Part shown: positions 42,107 to 50,950 of the stretch, in pieces
Layout: each line of letters opens with the position of its first letter
Numbering within the stretch: position 1 is the stretch's first letter
Assembly (NCBI GenBank): GCA_001548435.1
Contig: AP017308.1
Location: 4,969,030-5,033,029, forward strand
Reading direction: 5' to 3'
DNA length: 64,000 bases
From: Leptolyngbya sp. NIES-3755
Lineage (GTDB): Bacteria; Cyanobacteriota; Cyanobacteriia; Leptolyngbyales; Leptolyngbyaceae
Notes under the pieces: model-generated
Seen by the model: only the letters and a program-made list of their open reading frames with translations
Database searches by the model: none
What the model was told of the DNA's origin: nothing
Translations under genes and position numbers: made by a program

Positions 42107-42576
42107 GCAAATCTCTGATTCTTGGAATTGCAGGATTATTAGTCATTGGGTTGTTGGGCGCGAGTAGAAGAGCGATCGATTCAATGGGCGGACTGGTGCA
42201 TTTCAATTGCCGTCCTCGATCCGATCAAGTGCTGTGTGAACTGACTCGCGAACCTTTAATCGGTGGAGTTGAGACACGACAGTTTGAGAAAGCAATACTA
42301 CAAGCCACAAAAACTCAACAAGGACGCAAGAATCAAACTCGACTCGCCTTGGTAACACGCTCTGGTGAAGAGATTCCACTGACTCACAACTGGTCGATCA
42401 GCAACAATCAGCAGCTATTTCGACAACGGGAAACGCTCGATCGATTTCTCGCTGATCCCACTGCAACCACGATCGAAGTTCGCACTCATCGCCCTTGGCA
42501 ACTCTGGGCAATTCTAGTCGGATTGATTGGAATGGCGATTTTGGTTGGAACGATCGCGCTTCAACTCGCTCGATAG
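42103..42576 (+). CDS. Small membrane protein coupled to the PAS kinase
   Basis: 157 residues. Two membrane segments, LILGIAGLLVIGLLGA near the N-terminus and LWAILVGLIGMAILVGTIAL near the C-terminus, enclosing a soluble domain of about 100 residues with two Cys (FNCRPRSDQVLCELTRE). Its start overlaps the stop of the PAS kinase by 4 bp (ATGA), so translation is coupled and a functional link is probable. Unrecognised family. It ends 1 bp before the convergent pentapeptide gene's stop. Confidence 0.7.
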   Translation: MSKSLILGIAGLLVIGLLGASRRAIDSMGGLVHFNCRPRSDQVLCELTREPLIGGVETRQFEKAILQATKTQQGRKNQTRLALVTRSGEEIPLTHNWSISNNQQLFRQRETLDRFLADPTATTIEVRTHRPWQLWAILVGLIGMAILVGTIALQLAR

Positions 42577-43110
42577 TTACCGACAGCCTAAACTTTCACG
42601 GGTGTCGGCTCCGGTCGTTGAATTGGTTCCTGAAGCGCGCTTGCACAGTTGAGAGGTCGTGTATCGATCGACGATCGCATCGGTAAAATCCGCCCCAGTC
42701 ACATCCGCTTCATCCAGAATGCTATTCGACAAGGTTGCGCCAATGAAAATTGCATTGGTGAGATTGGCTTTGTAGAGCGTCACTCGATCGACCAATGATC
42801 CTTCTAAGTTCGCCCCGCTCAAATTTGCTCCCAAAAGATTCCCTTTCGTCAGCATCGTATTCTTAAGATTTGCGCCTTGAAAATTCGCTTCACGCATTTC
42901 TGCCGACACAAACACACCCCCCTCGAAATTCTGATTTGAGAGGTCTTTCCCGGTTAAATTCGCGTTGGAATAGTTGAGGAAAGTAGTCTCAGCCAATGCG
43001 GGACTCGCTCCCAAAACAATCCAAAACCAAGCAAGAGCAAGAATCAACAGTGCGTAAATAACACGCTTTACGGTTCGGGGAACTGAGACAAACATGAGCG
43101 ATCGCATCAA
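42577..43110 (-). CDS. Exported pentapeptide-repeat protein
   Basis: 177 residues. Signal peptide (IYALLILALAWFWIVLG, cleavage ASPALA-ET), so the mature protein is periplasmic or in the thylakoid lumen. About 16 tandem pentapeptides of the A(D/N)LxX type follow (ANLTGKDLSNQNFEGG, ANFQGANLKNTMLTKG, ANLSGANLEGSL, ANLTNAIFIGA), forming a right-handed quadrilateral beta-helix. A Cys near the end (QLCKRAS and GCR) may form a disulfide. Function unknown. It lies 21 bp after the LCP gene on the same strand. Confidence 0.88.
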   Translation of the reverse strand: MMRSLMFVSVPRTVKRVIYALLILALAWFWIVLGASPALAETTFLNYSNANLTGKDLSNQNFEGGVFVSAEMREANFQGANLKNTMLTKGNLLGANLSGANLEGSLVDRVTLYKANLTNAIFIGATLSNSILDEADVTGADFTDAIVDRYTTSQLCKRASGTNSTTGADTRESLGCR

Positions 43111-43131
43111 AGGGTTCTTTAAGCCTAACGT

Positions 43132-44520
43132 TTATGGTTGGTACTGCGGAAATCTCGATCGCTGAGTTTGCCAATCACTCCCAATCCGAATCGTTAGATC
43201 AGAATCTAATTCTCCAGTCGAAGTGGCTTCCACTCTGCCAAATCCCATTGAACTTTGCAGCACTTTCGCCCCTTGCAAATCGCCTCGCTGCACAATAATC
43301 TGTGTCTTCTGCTGGAGATCTTTCCAATTTTCTGCCTGATACACATTGGTATATCCAAGCGATGCCAGATACTCGGCAAATTGCTTTCCAGCTTGAGGAT
43401 CGCCCGACGCGTTCTGAATCGCAACCTTCAGATCAGCCAATGGTGGCTCACTTGAAGCAACCGTAGAAGAATCTTTGAAATATTCCTGAAGAACACGATC
43501 GCGTCCTTGGGTATCCATAATCCAATAGCTGGCGCGAAACTCATTCGGAGCGCTAAATCGTCCCGGCAACAGCACCATTTTGAAATCATCTCGATCCAGC
43601 CTCTGCCCAAGATTCACCAGCGCCAACATTTCTTCGAGGCTCAGATTTGTATCAATATACTTCTGCATCGCGCCAATCAAACTGGGAATCCGAGGAATCA
43701 CCGAAGGACTGGTCAACTTTGCACGTAAGGCTTTGATCAGTGCCTGTTGCCGCTGAACCCGTCCAATGTCCCCAAACGAATCATGTCGGAATCGGGCAAA
43801 TTGTTCCGCCTTGTCGCCATCTAAAGTCTGCCAACCCGGTTGAAGATCAATCTTGAGCTTTTGAGTGTTATCGGTGTATTCCATCCGTTCTGGAACATAC
43901 ACTTCAATCCCACCCAGCAAATCGACTAATTCCCGAAACGCATCTGTGCTAACGCGAACATATCGATCGATCGTAATTCCATTCAAAGTCCGACTAATCG
44001 TTTCCCGCGCCAAAAGCGGACCCCCACTCGCGTTCGCCTGATTAATCTTCGTCACTCCGACTCCCGGAATTTCCACCTGTGTATCACGCGGAATCGAGAG
44101 CATATTCACCGAATTATCCGTCGGATCAACCCGCAACAAGAGCATCGTATCGCTACGACCAGAGAAGACCTCATCCGAACCGGGAGGCGCATCTAAAACA
44201 CGATCGATCCCCATCACCAGTACATTCACCGGACGAGAAATCTTGTACTGAAACCCAGTCGTCCACAAATCCCCAAGTAGTCTTCGTCCCTGATCCGTAT
44301 TCGTTCCCGGCAACGGAGCCAACAATGCCAGCGTCGTTCCAAGCGTAGCTGAAATCGTTGCGGCTCCTAACAGTCCAGCAACCCATAAGACCGTTCGACC
44401 CAGAGACGGCTTTTGAGGAGAAGTCCGGGGAACGGTCGATCGAGATTCGGGCATTAACCGTTCAGTCGCGCTAGAAGGCTCTAGCGTGGATTGTCGCTTA
44501 GACTCTTTCACTCCGTTCAC
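43132..44520 (-). CDS. LCP family (LytR-CpsA-Psr) ligase with LytR C-domain
   Basis: 462 residues. A cytoplasmic Ser/Pro-rich start, one membrane anchor (VLWVAGLLGAATISATLG, about 45-65), then the LCP domain (about 90-290): VLVMGIDR, SGRSDTMLLLRVD, MLSIPRDTQVEIPG, KINQANASGG, FARFRHDSFGDIGR. The arginine/aspartate residues that bind polyprenyl pyrophosphate are present. The last part (about 365-455) is a LytR_C domain. These enzymes attach polysaccharides or teichoic-type polymers to peptidoglycan; in cyanobacteria they probably anchor surface glycans. Confidence 0.9.
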   Translation of the reverse strand: MNGVKESKRQSTLEPSSATERLMPESRSTVPRTSPQKPSLGRTVLWVAGLLGAATISATLGTTLALLAPLPGTNTDQGRRLLGDLWTTGFQYKISRPVNVLVMGIDRVLDAPPGSDEVFSGRSDTMLLLRVDPTDNSVNMLSIPRDTQVEIPGVGVTKINQANASGGPLLARETISRTLNGITIDRYVRVSTDAFRELVDLLGGIEVYVPERMEYTDNTQKLKIDLQPGWQTLDGDKAEQFARFRHDSFGDIGRVQRQQALIKALRAKLTSPSVIPRIPSLIGAMQKYIDTNLSLEEMLALVNLGQRLDRDDFKMVLLPGRFSAPNEFRASYWIMDTQGRDRVLQEYFKDSSTVASSEPPLADLKVAIQNASGDPQAGKQFAEYLASLGYTNVYQAENWKDLQQKTQIIVQRGDLQGAKVLQSSMGFGRVEATSTGELDSDLTIRIGSDWQTQRSRFPQYQP

Positions 44521-44902
44521 ACCTCAAAAACAGTTCGGTCAGTGTCTTCGTTGCTTGTCGTCATCTTAGCGGGAAAGCTTCCCATTTTCTTCCACTTTTA
44601 GAGATATCTATCTCTCACGGAATCAATAGATCGTCCTAGTAGCTTCAGATACAAAACAACCGCAACAACGCTTAGATAGTCCCTGGGAATTCTACACTTG
44701 AACTTCGACATTCGGCTAGTGTTCTCGATCGGAATCATTCAACTGGAGTCGAAGTCCGGATAAAACCGTAAAATCCGCGACAAACTAATATGGTCTTGGG
44801 AAAAATGAGAAGAGTCCACGAAGATGCCGCAAGAGTGTCCGGTGATTGATTAAAATCTGGGCACTGCACGATTTAACTAGCCCCCTTTTCGGTGAACAAC
44901 GT
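44521..44902. other. 382-bp upstream region of manC
   Basis: No gene seen. It holds a perfect palindrome AGAGATA-TC-TATCTCT at 44600-44615, a possible operator shared by the divergent LCP and manC genes, and a run of AT-rich sequence after it. The ATG at 44903 is chosen for manC, leaving this as leader. Confidence 0.4.
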
Positions 44903-45964
44903 ATGACCCATTCTCTCGTCCCCATTATTCTGGCAGGTGGAAAAGGCGAACGGTTCTGGCCCCTCAGCCGCAAACACCGCCCGAAACAATTTCTCTGTCT
45001 AGATGGCAGTGGAAGAAGTCTTTTACAAACTACTGCCGATCGCTTACTCGAAACCGCTGGCGGCTGGAACAATCTCTGGGTTGTGACGGCTTCTCATTTG
45101 GCTGAAGGTGTCCGAGAACAACTCCCCGAACTGCCACTGGAAAACATCCTAGTCGAGCCAGAAGGACGCGATACGGCTCCCGCTGTGGCATGGAGTACGA
45201 TCGAGGTTGCAAAACGCTACGGTGACGATGTGGTGACGGGATTTTTTCCAGCGGATCACTGGATCGCAGAACAAGACATTTTTGAATCGACGTTAAAAGC
45301 TGCCGTGGATGCAGCCGTTCAGAATAATGCGATCGTCACTCTCGGAATTGCTCCCACTCATGCCGCAACTGGATACGGTTACATTGAGCAAGGCGAGAAG
45401 ATTGGACTGTACGACGACTATCCTGCTTATAAAGTCGATCGCTTTACGGAAAAGCCCGATCGAGACACCGCAGAACAATTCGTCAGCAGTGGTCGCTTTA
45501 GCTGGAATGGCGGGATGTTCGTGTTTCAGGCAAAAGTGATGATCCAAGAACTGCATCAACATGCACCAGAAATCATTCAACTTTTAGAAGCAAAAGGCAT
45601 CGAAGCTTATTCGACCGTTCCAAAACTCAGTATCGATTACGCGGTGATGGAAAAGACCGATCGAGCGTGTGTCCTTCCGGTGCGATTTAGCTGGGATGAT
45701 TTGGGCGACTGGGGCGCGATCGAGCGATTAATGAAATCCGATAGTCCGAATGTCGAATTAGGTCAGCACGTCGGACTCGATACGAGTGGTGCGATCGTCT
45801 ATACCTCCGATGACGATGAAGTGGTGGTCACGATCGGTTTAGACGATACCGTGATTGTTCGCGATGGCAAGGTAACTTTGATTGTGAAAAAGGATCGAAC
45901 TCAGGACATTAAAGCGGTGCTGAAAACGATTCAAGCTCGATCGGAGTTCCAGGATTTGCTATAG
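44903..45964 (+). CDS. manC: Mannose-1-phosphate guanylyltransferase
   Basis: 353 residues from the ATG at 44903, at which the family begins (MTHSLVPIILAGGKGERFWP). The nucleotidyltransferase signature is ILAGGKGERFWPLSRKHRPK; ILVEPEGRDTAPAVAW and FFPADHWI follow, and FTEKPDRDTAEQF is the sugar-site region. The C-terminus (VIVRDGKVTLIVKKDRTQDI) is short: the type II isomerase domain of bifunctional enzymes is absent. Makes GDP-mannose for glycans, which fits the divergent LCP gene. A terminator at 45974 follows. Confidence 0.93.
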   Translation: MTHSLVPIILAGGKGERFWPLSRKHRPKQFLCLDGSGRSLLQTTADRLLETAGGWNNLWVVTASHLAEGVREQLPELPLENILVEPEGRDTAPAVAWSTIEVAKRYGDDVVTGFFPADHWIAEQDIFESTLKAAVDAAVQNNAIVTLGIAPTHAATGYGYIEQGEKIGLYDDYPAYKVDRFTEKPDRDTAEQFVSSGRFSWNGGMFVFQAKVMIQELHQHAPEIIQLLEAKGIEAYSTVPKLSIDYAVMEKTDRACVLPVRFSWDDLGDWGAIERLMKSDSPNVELGQHVGLDTSGAIVYTSDDDEVVVTIGLDDTVIVRDGKVTLIVKKDRTQDIKAVLKTIQARSEFQDLL

Positions 45965-45973
45965 GAAACTCAA

Positions 45974-46010
45974 GCTGTGAGGTAATATCTCTATCTCACA
46001 GCGATCTTTT
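45974..46010 (+). terminator. Terminator of manC
   Basis: Perfect arms GCTGTGAG (45974-45981) and CTCACAGC (45995-46002), loop 13 bases, followed by GATCTTTT. The 3' end of the TacA-like fragment (minus strand) overlaps it. Confidence 0.8.
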
Positions 46011-46199
46011 CTCAGCACGATTGATCACTCGCTCGTAACGTTGGACAGCAGTTTTCAAGGCTTTATTCGGTTTGGGTGGGTTCAGCAGCGCATCGACAAA
46101 GGCTTTACAGTCTTCTAGACTTAGTACTTCGAGTTGCGTCGCTGGTTTGGGCTGATTGTCGATCGACATATCAAACATAGAATTCAAGTTTGGTTTCAT
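45996..46199 (-). pseudogene. C-terminal fragment of a DUF1778/TacA-like antitoxin
   Basis: 67 residues. The segment LSLEDCKAFVDALLNPPKPN followed by KALKTAVQRYERV matches the C-terminal toxin-neutralising part of DUF1778 (TacA) antitoxins. The N-terminal ribbon-helix-helix DNA-binding region is missing, and no acetyltransferase toxin gene is beside it. It probably decayed from a type II toxin-antitoxin pair. Its candidate ATG at 46199 is only 3 bp from the divergent YgiT start at 46203. Confidence 0.5.
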
Positions 46200-46202
46200 T
46201 GT

Positions 46203-46436
46203 ATGCGATGCCTCACCTGCAAATGCGGACGGACTCACTTCGGAACTGTGACCGTCACGCTAGAGCATAATCACTCTATTGTCGTTTTGAAGAACGTTCC
46301 CGCCGAGTTATGTGAGAACTGCGGAGAGTACTATCTCAGTGAAACAGTTGCACAAGAAGTTTTACATCGTGCAGAGGTGGCAGTCGATAATGGGACTGAG
46401 GAGACAGACTTCAGAAGAAGCGAGAGCCGAACTTGA
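46203..46436 (+). CDS. YgiT/MqsA-like zinc-finger protein
   Basis: 77 residues from the ATG at 46203. Two CxxC pairs (CLTCKCGRT and CENCGEYY) frame a beta-rich segment (FGTVTVTLEHNHSIVVLKNVP), the pattern of the YgiT-type zinc finger found in MqsA antitoxins. Length fits the short antitoxin form without the DNA-binding XRE domain. The usual partner, a DUF4258/MqsR-like toxin directly upstream, is missing; the upstream space holds the divergent TacA-like fragment. Probably an orphan antitoxin or a retained regulator. Confidence 0.75.
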   Translation: MRCLTCKCGRTHFGTVTVTLEHNHSIVVLKNVPAELCENCGEYYLSETVAQEVLHRAEVAVDNGTEETDFRRSESRT

Positions 46437-46561
46437 AAATGTGTTTGACATGATCCGAGAAGAATTTCAAGAAGAAGGTCGATCGTGCTGCTAAGTAGGA
46501 ATCCGTTAATTTCATTAGAGACACACTAATCTAACTTTCTTAGCTGCCAACTTTTAGAAAC

Positions 46562-46609
46562 AAAAAATGCCACCAAGCTCCGCGAATTTCGCTTTAGCTT
46601 AGTGGCATT
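46562..46609 (-). terminator. Terminator of the small secreted protein gene
   Basis: Arms AATGCCAC (46566-46573) and GTGGCATT (46602-46609) are perfect, with AGCT/AGCT and GCGAA/TTCGC pairing inside. On the minus strand it ends in TTTTTTG. Confidence 0.85.
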
Positions 46610-46630
46610 AAAAACAACTGAGAACTTACA

Positions 46631-46873
46631 TTAGTTCATGCAGTGAGCAGATTTTTGGACGTTGATACAAAGGTGACTAGATTTAGTTAGTTCAGTAGAA
46701 GGCTGTTCAATGAAATGTCCCCCTACATAGTGACTACCTTTTCCATGACTGTTGGTTCCTCCGACTCTATGGCTGCCTGTGCGATTTGCTGCATAAGAAG
46801 GCGCGACAAAAACACAAAACACGAATAAAAAGGCGACGCAGACAGTAAGAAAACTTTTCAGATACTTATCCAT
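46631..46873 (-). CDS. Small exported His/Gly-rich protein
   Basis: 80 residues. A strong signal peptide (FLTVCVAFLFVFCVFVAPSYA) is followed by a short basic, Gly/His-rich mature part with paired motifs RTGSHRVGGTNSHGKG and SHYVGGHFIEQP, then a C-terminal pair of Cys (HLCINVQKSAHCMN). The paired Cys suggests a disulfide after export. The GSH-xVGG-H motif resembles a short motif in the next plus-strand protein (NGTFVSGHF). Family unknown. It ends in a strong terminator (46562-46609), supporting it as a real gene. Confidence 0.7.
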   Translation of the reverse strand: MDKYLKSFLTVCVAFLFVFCVFVAPSYAANRTGSHRVGGTNSHGKGSHYVGGHFIEQPSTELTKSSHLCINVQKSAHCMN

Positions 46874-47052
46874 AAGTAAATTGCTCTGAACTCGATAACT
46901 ACTTTGTAGCTTTGAAGTTTCCTATTCACTCCTAGAACTTGTACTGAAAATAAAAGAAATGTTCTTAATTGTTCTGTGTATCTAACTAGAATTAACAGCG
47001 GAATTCGGGAACACTGCCTTCTATCTGTTACCGTATCTCAACTGTACTTGCT

Positions 47053-47469
47053 ATGCGTATTAGACTTGTTCTTACCTGGCTGTGCTTGCTTATGCCAATT
47101 GAATTTCTAGGATCTTTTGCAACAGGCGAAATGCCTTCGTCTGACATATATGTTGGTTCTCTATTTTGGATTGTCCTTACAGCATGGATGTATACACCAC
47201 AGGGAGAAAACAAAACTCAGAACTGGGGTGAGTCTTACAAGAATTGGAAACAAAATTATCTTCAAAAACAAGAAGCAGCTAAACAAGAAAAACTAGAGGC
47301 TGAACAAGAGAAGGACAGTTCTGAGCAGACAAGCAAAGTGAATTGGCTGACTATGCTTGCAGTTCTAATGGGCACAGTAAGTGCTACACGGACTTCGTAT
47401 GTTAAACCACATTTTCGCAAAAACGGTACATTTGTCTCAGGACACTTCAAGCGGTATCGTAAGTATTAG
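47053..47469 (+). CDS. Small membrane protein with Lys/Glu helix and GHF tail
   Basis: 138 residues. The N-terminus has two hydrophobic segments (LVLTWLCLLMPIEFLGSF and SLFWIVLTAWMYT), then a charged helical stretch (YLQKQEAAKQEKLEAEQEKD), a third hydrophobic piece (VNWLTMLAVLMGTVSAT) and a basic tail (KPHFRKNGTFVSGHFKRYRK). The tail motif resembles the secreted protein at 46631 and surface-peptide motifs of the form NGTxVxGHxR. Unrecognised otherwise. Divergent from the secreted protein gene with 179 bp between. Confidence 0.6.
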   Translation: MRIRLVLTWLCLLMPIEFLGSFATGEMPSSDIYVGSLFWIVLTAWMYTPQGENKTQNWGESYKNWKQNYLQKQEAAKQEKLEAEQEKDSSEQTSKVNWLTMLAVLMGTVSATRTSYVKPHFRKNGTFVSGHFKRYRKY

Positions 47470-47642
47470 GAATTACGCCGCATACCAAGCCCTATGGATA
47501 TTGGACAGGAATCTCTACATCTTCTGAAATTTGCCTGACTTCAGAAAATAAATTTTTTGCAGGCGATTGGGGTTCCTTAATTCCCCCACCTGATGGCGAA
47601 CTGCTTAGCATTCCCACTCGCTATCGCTTAAAGCAACGGTAA
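47463..47642 (+). pseudogene. Coding-like fragment without a start
   Basis: A 59-codon frame (after a stop at 47460-47462, ending TAA at 47640) reads KPYGYWTGISTSSEICLTS and GDWGSLIPPPDGELL, which looks protein-like, but has no ATG, GTG or TTG near its start. It lies in a different frame right after the 138-residue protein gene. Probably a remnant of a larger gene, or a frameshifted tail of it. Confidence 0.3.
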
Positions 47643-47656
47643 ATTTTCCGTCGTTC

Positions 47657-48607
47657 ATGAATAGTCCGCTTCTAAACTTGCCAACTCTGAGAGCAAGCGT
47701 TTCAGGAGCGGATCGCATGAATCGGTTACAGAAAAAATGTCTAATCGGATTGCTGGCTTTGCCTGTTGGAGTTGGCGCGATCGCTTTCGTCTCTCTCAGA
47801 AATCCCTACTCGATCGAGTGTTCGCAAGTTGAAGATTCTTCTCCCGTTTCCGCTCGGCTCCATTGCGCTCAACGACGAGCCGATCGAGATACGCCTGAAA
47901 GTTTAGCTGCCGCGATCGAGATGCTTCAAACTGTTCCGATCGATGATCCTTACTATCAGCAAAGTACGCAACTGGTTCAACGCTGGAGAACTGCACTCTT
48001 AACGGAAGCTGAAATCGAAATACAAGCTGGAAATTTAGAGAAAGGGATTTCGATCGTGCAACCGCTTTCCGAAGAAGCAAAAGTACGATCGTGGAAATTG
48101 CTCTGGGAAAAAGGTGAATCGCTGATGAAAACTGCGCTCACTCAAGTGGAGAAACGTGAGTGGCATCAAGCCTTTGAAACGGCGAAACAATTACAGAAGT
48201 TAGACAATCAATATTGGGCGACTGAACAATACAACTCGTTAATTGATCAGATTCAAAGCGATCGAGAATTTCGCGATTGGAAGCTCAGAAATCCAGTCGA
48301 ACCTCGTAAAACTCCAAAAGAAATTAATTTGAACTCACCAAAACCGGAAAAAGTTGCTCGTCGAAGTCGATCGCTTTGGAAGCCACAAGAAGAGGCTCCA
48401 GTTTCGCGTCCAGTTAGCGTCGTTGAATCACCAAAGCCTGAAATTCAGCCAACTCCTGAGATCCAACCGAGTCCACAGATTGAACCTTCTGTCGAGCCTG
48501 AACCTCCGGTCGAAGTTGTCAAACCTGAAGAGCCACCTATCGAGATTCCGGTTCCTGAAGCTGAAAAGAGCGATGCCTATGGCACACGCAAGCGTGACCG
48601 TACCTAA
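47657..48607 (+). CDS. Hypothetical anchored protein with Pro/Glu-rich tail
   Basis: 316 residues. One membrane anchor ([18 protein letters not shown], about 28-46), a helical repeat-like region (about 70-215; [58 protein letters not shown]) resembling TPR-type helices, and a C-terminal tail rich in Pro, Glu and Val (about 250-305; [19 protein letters not shown]). The tail is periplasmic if the N-terminus is cytoplasmic, and would act as a spacer. Unrecognised. The stop overlaps the convergent mtnA by 4 bp. Confidence 0.65.
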   Translation: MNSPLLNLPTLRASVSGADRMNRLQKKCLIGLLALPVGVGAIAFVSLRNPYSIECSQVEDSSPVSARLHCAQRRADRDTPESLAAAIEMLQTVPIDDPYYQQSTQLVQRWRTALLTEAEIEIQAGNLEKGISIVQPLSEEAKVRSWKLLWEKGESLMKTALTQVEKREWHQAFETAKQLQKLDNQYWATEQYNSLIDQIQSDREFRDWKLRNPVEPRKTPKEINLNSPKPEKVARRSRSLWKPQEEAPVSRPVSVVESPKPEIQPTPEIQPSPQIEPSVEPEPPVEVVKPEEPPIEIPVPEAEKSDAYGTRKRDRT

Positions 48608-49668
48608 ACAACTTGCTGATGCAATCTTGCCTGAATTTGATTGGGAGCAAACGCGCCGAATTCAGTGACGATCGCAGTAATTAATTCCGCTGGAGTCACA
48701 TCAAATGCTGGATTGTAATATTCAATTCCAGGTGGACAAATGATCGTCTCACCGATTTCGTAAATCTCAACGGGATCGCGTTCTTCGATCGGGATCTGAC
48801 TACCATCGGAGATTTGGAAATCGATCGTTGAAACTGGAGCCGCAACAAAGAACGGAATGTTATGCGCTTTTGCAATTAACGCCACGCTGTAAGTTCCGAT
48901 TTTATTTGCCGCATCTCCATTCGCAGCAATCCGATCGGCTCCCACGACAACCGCATCGATCATTCCATGCTGCATACAATGAGCCGCCATGTTATCGGTA
49001 ATCACCGTCACCGGAATTCCTTCTTGAGCGCATTCCCAAGCGGTGAGTTTTGCACCTTGCAATCGAGGTCGCGTTTCATCTGCGTAGATTCGTTCTAAAC
49101 GGTTTGCAGCCCAAGTCGATCGCACAACTCCCAAAGCCGTCCCATATCCCGCTGTCGCCAATGCACCCGCGTTACAGTGCGTTAGAAGGCGTAATTTCTC
49201 AGGCGTAGAAGGTAAAGCAGCAAGACCATGATCACCAATCGATCGACAAGTTTCTAAATCGTCTTCCTGAATCTGTTTCGCGGCAAGTAAGAGCGCTTCT
49301 TTGAGATATTCAACTGATCCCAGAGTTTGACGAGCCGTTTTTAGCATTTGCTCGATCGCCCAAAACAAATTCACCGCAGTTGGACGAGTTGTGCGTAACT
49401 GTTCCGCCACTTTTTCCAATCGTGCCAAAAACTGTTCGCGATTCGTTGCCTCAATTTCTCGCGCTCCCAGATACATTCCATACGCAGCAGCAACTCCGAT
49501 CGCTGGCGCACCCCGAACAATCATGGTTTTAATCGCTCGTGCCATATCATCACAGCGATGAATATCAACTAGAGCGTATTCGCTCGGTAAACGAGTTTGA
49601 TCAATTAAGAGAACGCGATCGCGATCCCAAACAACGGGATAAACCGGACTCAGAGACATATTTCGCAT
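48604..49668 (-). CDS. mtnA: Methylthioribose-1-phosphate isomerase
   Basis: 354 residues. MtnA motifs are all present: [16 protein letters not shown] (about 49-64), the catalytic-Cys segment [15 protein letters not shown] (about 162-176), TDNMAAHCM and [19 protein letters not shown] (about 230-250, Asp of the active site), and APVSTIDF. The enzyme isomerises methylthioribose 1-phosphate to methylthioribulose 1-phosphate in the methionine salvage pathway. Divergent from moeA with 39 bp between the starts. Confidence 0.95.
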   Translation of the reverse strand: MRNMSLSPVYPVVWDRDRVLLIDQTRLPSEYALVDIHRCDDMARAIKTMIVRGAPAIGVAAAYGMYLGAREIEATNREQFLARLEKVAEQLRTTRPTAVNLFWAIEQMLKTARQTLGSVEYLKEALLLAAKQIQEDDLETCRSIGDHGLAALPSTPEKLRLLTHCNAGALATAGYGTALGVVRSTWAANRLERIYADETRPRLQGAKLTAWECAQEGIPVTVITDNMAAHCMQHGMIDAVVVGADRIAANGDAANKIGTYSVALIAKAHNIPFFVAAPVSTIDFQISDGSQIPIEERDPVEIYEIGETIICPPGIEYYNPAFDVTPAELITAIVTEFGAFAPNQIQARLHQQVV

Positions 49669-49707
49669 TAGTGTTAATGATTGAGTATCTTACTTTGGGT
49701 TTGGATC

Positions 49708-50916
49708 ATGCTATCAGTAGCAGAAGCGGAAAAGCTGATTTTTGAATCGATTCAAGCGATCGAGGAAACGAACATTGTCCAGTTAAAAGAGTGTCGCGAT
49801 CGTATTCTCGCGGCTCCAATCACCAGCAAACTCGACTTTCCTCACTGGGATAATTCTGCAATGGATGGCTATGCAGTTCGATTCGAGGATGTCAAAGAAC
49901 CAACAACTTTAGAAATTATCGAAGAAATTCCAGCAGGCTTTCAACCGCAGAAAACCATACAACCTGGACAAGCGGCAAGAATTCTCACGGGATCAGTGAT
50001 GCCTACGGGTGCGGATACGGTGATTATGCAGGAAGAAACGAAACGAGACGGCGATCGCGTTTCTATCCTTACGCCTGCTGAAAAACAAGGTTCATTCGTT
50101 CGATATCGCGGTTCGTATTATCAAGCTGGAAATTCTTTGCTCACGCCTGGTACGGTTCTCAAAGCTCCTGAGATTGCGATTCTTGCAGCCGCTCAATGTC
50201 TAGAAATTCCAGTTTTTCGTCGCTTACGAGTGGCAGTTCTGTCAACGGGTAGCGAGTTAGTAACGCCAGATCAGCCGCTTCAACCCGGACAAATTGTGGA
50301 CTCGAACCAATACGCGCTAGAGGCTTTAGTTGCAGAAATGGGAGCCGACGTGATTTCTTTGGGGATCATTCGAGACGATCCAACGGAATTGAAAAATGCG
50401 ATCGCTCAAGCCGTCCAATCCGCTGATGTGGTTCTCTCTTCCGGTGGCGTTTCAGTTGGAGATTACGATTATGTCGATCGCATTCTCGAAGAATTAAACG
50501 CAGACATTCGGATTCGCTCGATCGCGATCAAACCTGGTAAACCGCTAACTTTCGCTACCTTCCCAAATTCAACGCTTTTCTTCGGTCTGCCCGGAAATCC
50601 AGGATCAGTTTTAGTGACATTTCTGCGATTTGCTCAACCTGCGATTCGGAAATTATCAGGACTCGCTCACAGTTGGAAGCCAGAATTTTTCAATGCTGTC
50701 ACCACTCAGGATTTGAAATCGGATGGAAAGCGAGAATTTTATCTTGTGGGATCAGTGTCGATCGCAAATCACACGTTCCAATTCACTCCCACAGGTGGCG
50801 CTCGATTGTCAGGGAATCTGATTAATCTCGCTGGAATAAATACTCTCGGAAAAATGTCGATCGGACAAACCCACATTCCAGCAGGCGAATTCATTCAAGT
50901 TTTAAAAATCACCTAA
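49708..50916 (+). CDS. moeA: Molybdopterin molybdenumtransferase MoeA
   Basis: 402 residues from the ATG at 49708 (MLSVAEAEKLIFES), preferred over an upstream TTG at 49681. Motifs are NSAMDGYAVR, ARILTGSVMPTGADTVI, LSTGSELV, LSSGGVSVGDYDYVDRI and the FFGLPGNPGSVLVTF segment. It inserts molybdenum into molybdopterin to make the cofactor used by nitrate reductase and others. Full length with all four domains. A bidirectional terminator at 50926-50944 separates it from ftsZ. Confidence 0.95.
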   Translation: MLSVAEAEKLIFESIQAIEETNIVQLKECRDRILAAPITSKLDFPHWDNSAMDGYAVRFEDVKEPTTLEIIEEIPAGFQPQKTIQPGQAARILTGSVMPTGADTVIMQEETKRDGDRVSILTPAEKQGSFVRYRGSYYQAGNSLLTPGTVLKAPEIAILAAAQCLEIPVFRRLRVAVLSTGSELVTPDQPLQPGQIVDSNQYALEALVAEMGADVISLGIIRDDPTELKNAIAQAVQSADVVLSSGGVSVGDYDYVDRILEELNADIRIRSIAIKPGKPLTFATFPNSTLFFGLPGNPGSVLVTFLRFAQPAIRKLSGLAHSWKPEFFNAVTTQDLKSDGKREFYLVGSVSIANHTFQFTPTGGARLSGNLINLAGINTLGKMSIGQTHIPAGEFIQVLKIT

Positions 50917-50920
50917 AAAC

Positions 50921-50944
50921 TAAAAATCCCCCGATTTGGGGGAT
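50921..50944. terminator. Bidirectional terminator between moeA and ftsZ
   Basis: Perfect arms ATCCCCC (50926-50932) and GGGGGAT (50938-50944), loop 5 bases. On the minus strand it is followed by TTTTTAGTTTTTAGG, suiting ftsZ; moeA converges from the other side. Confidence 0.88.
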
Positions 50945-50950
50945 CAAAAC

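Noticed and set aside
46390-46494. 34-codon frame overlapping the YgiT 3' end
   Set aside because: Charged helical sequence without a ribosome site; probably out-of-frame shadow, although a coupled gene cannot be fully excluded.
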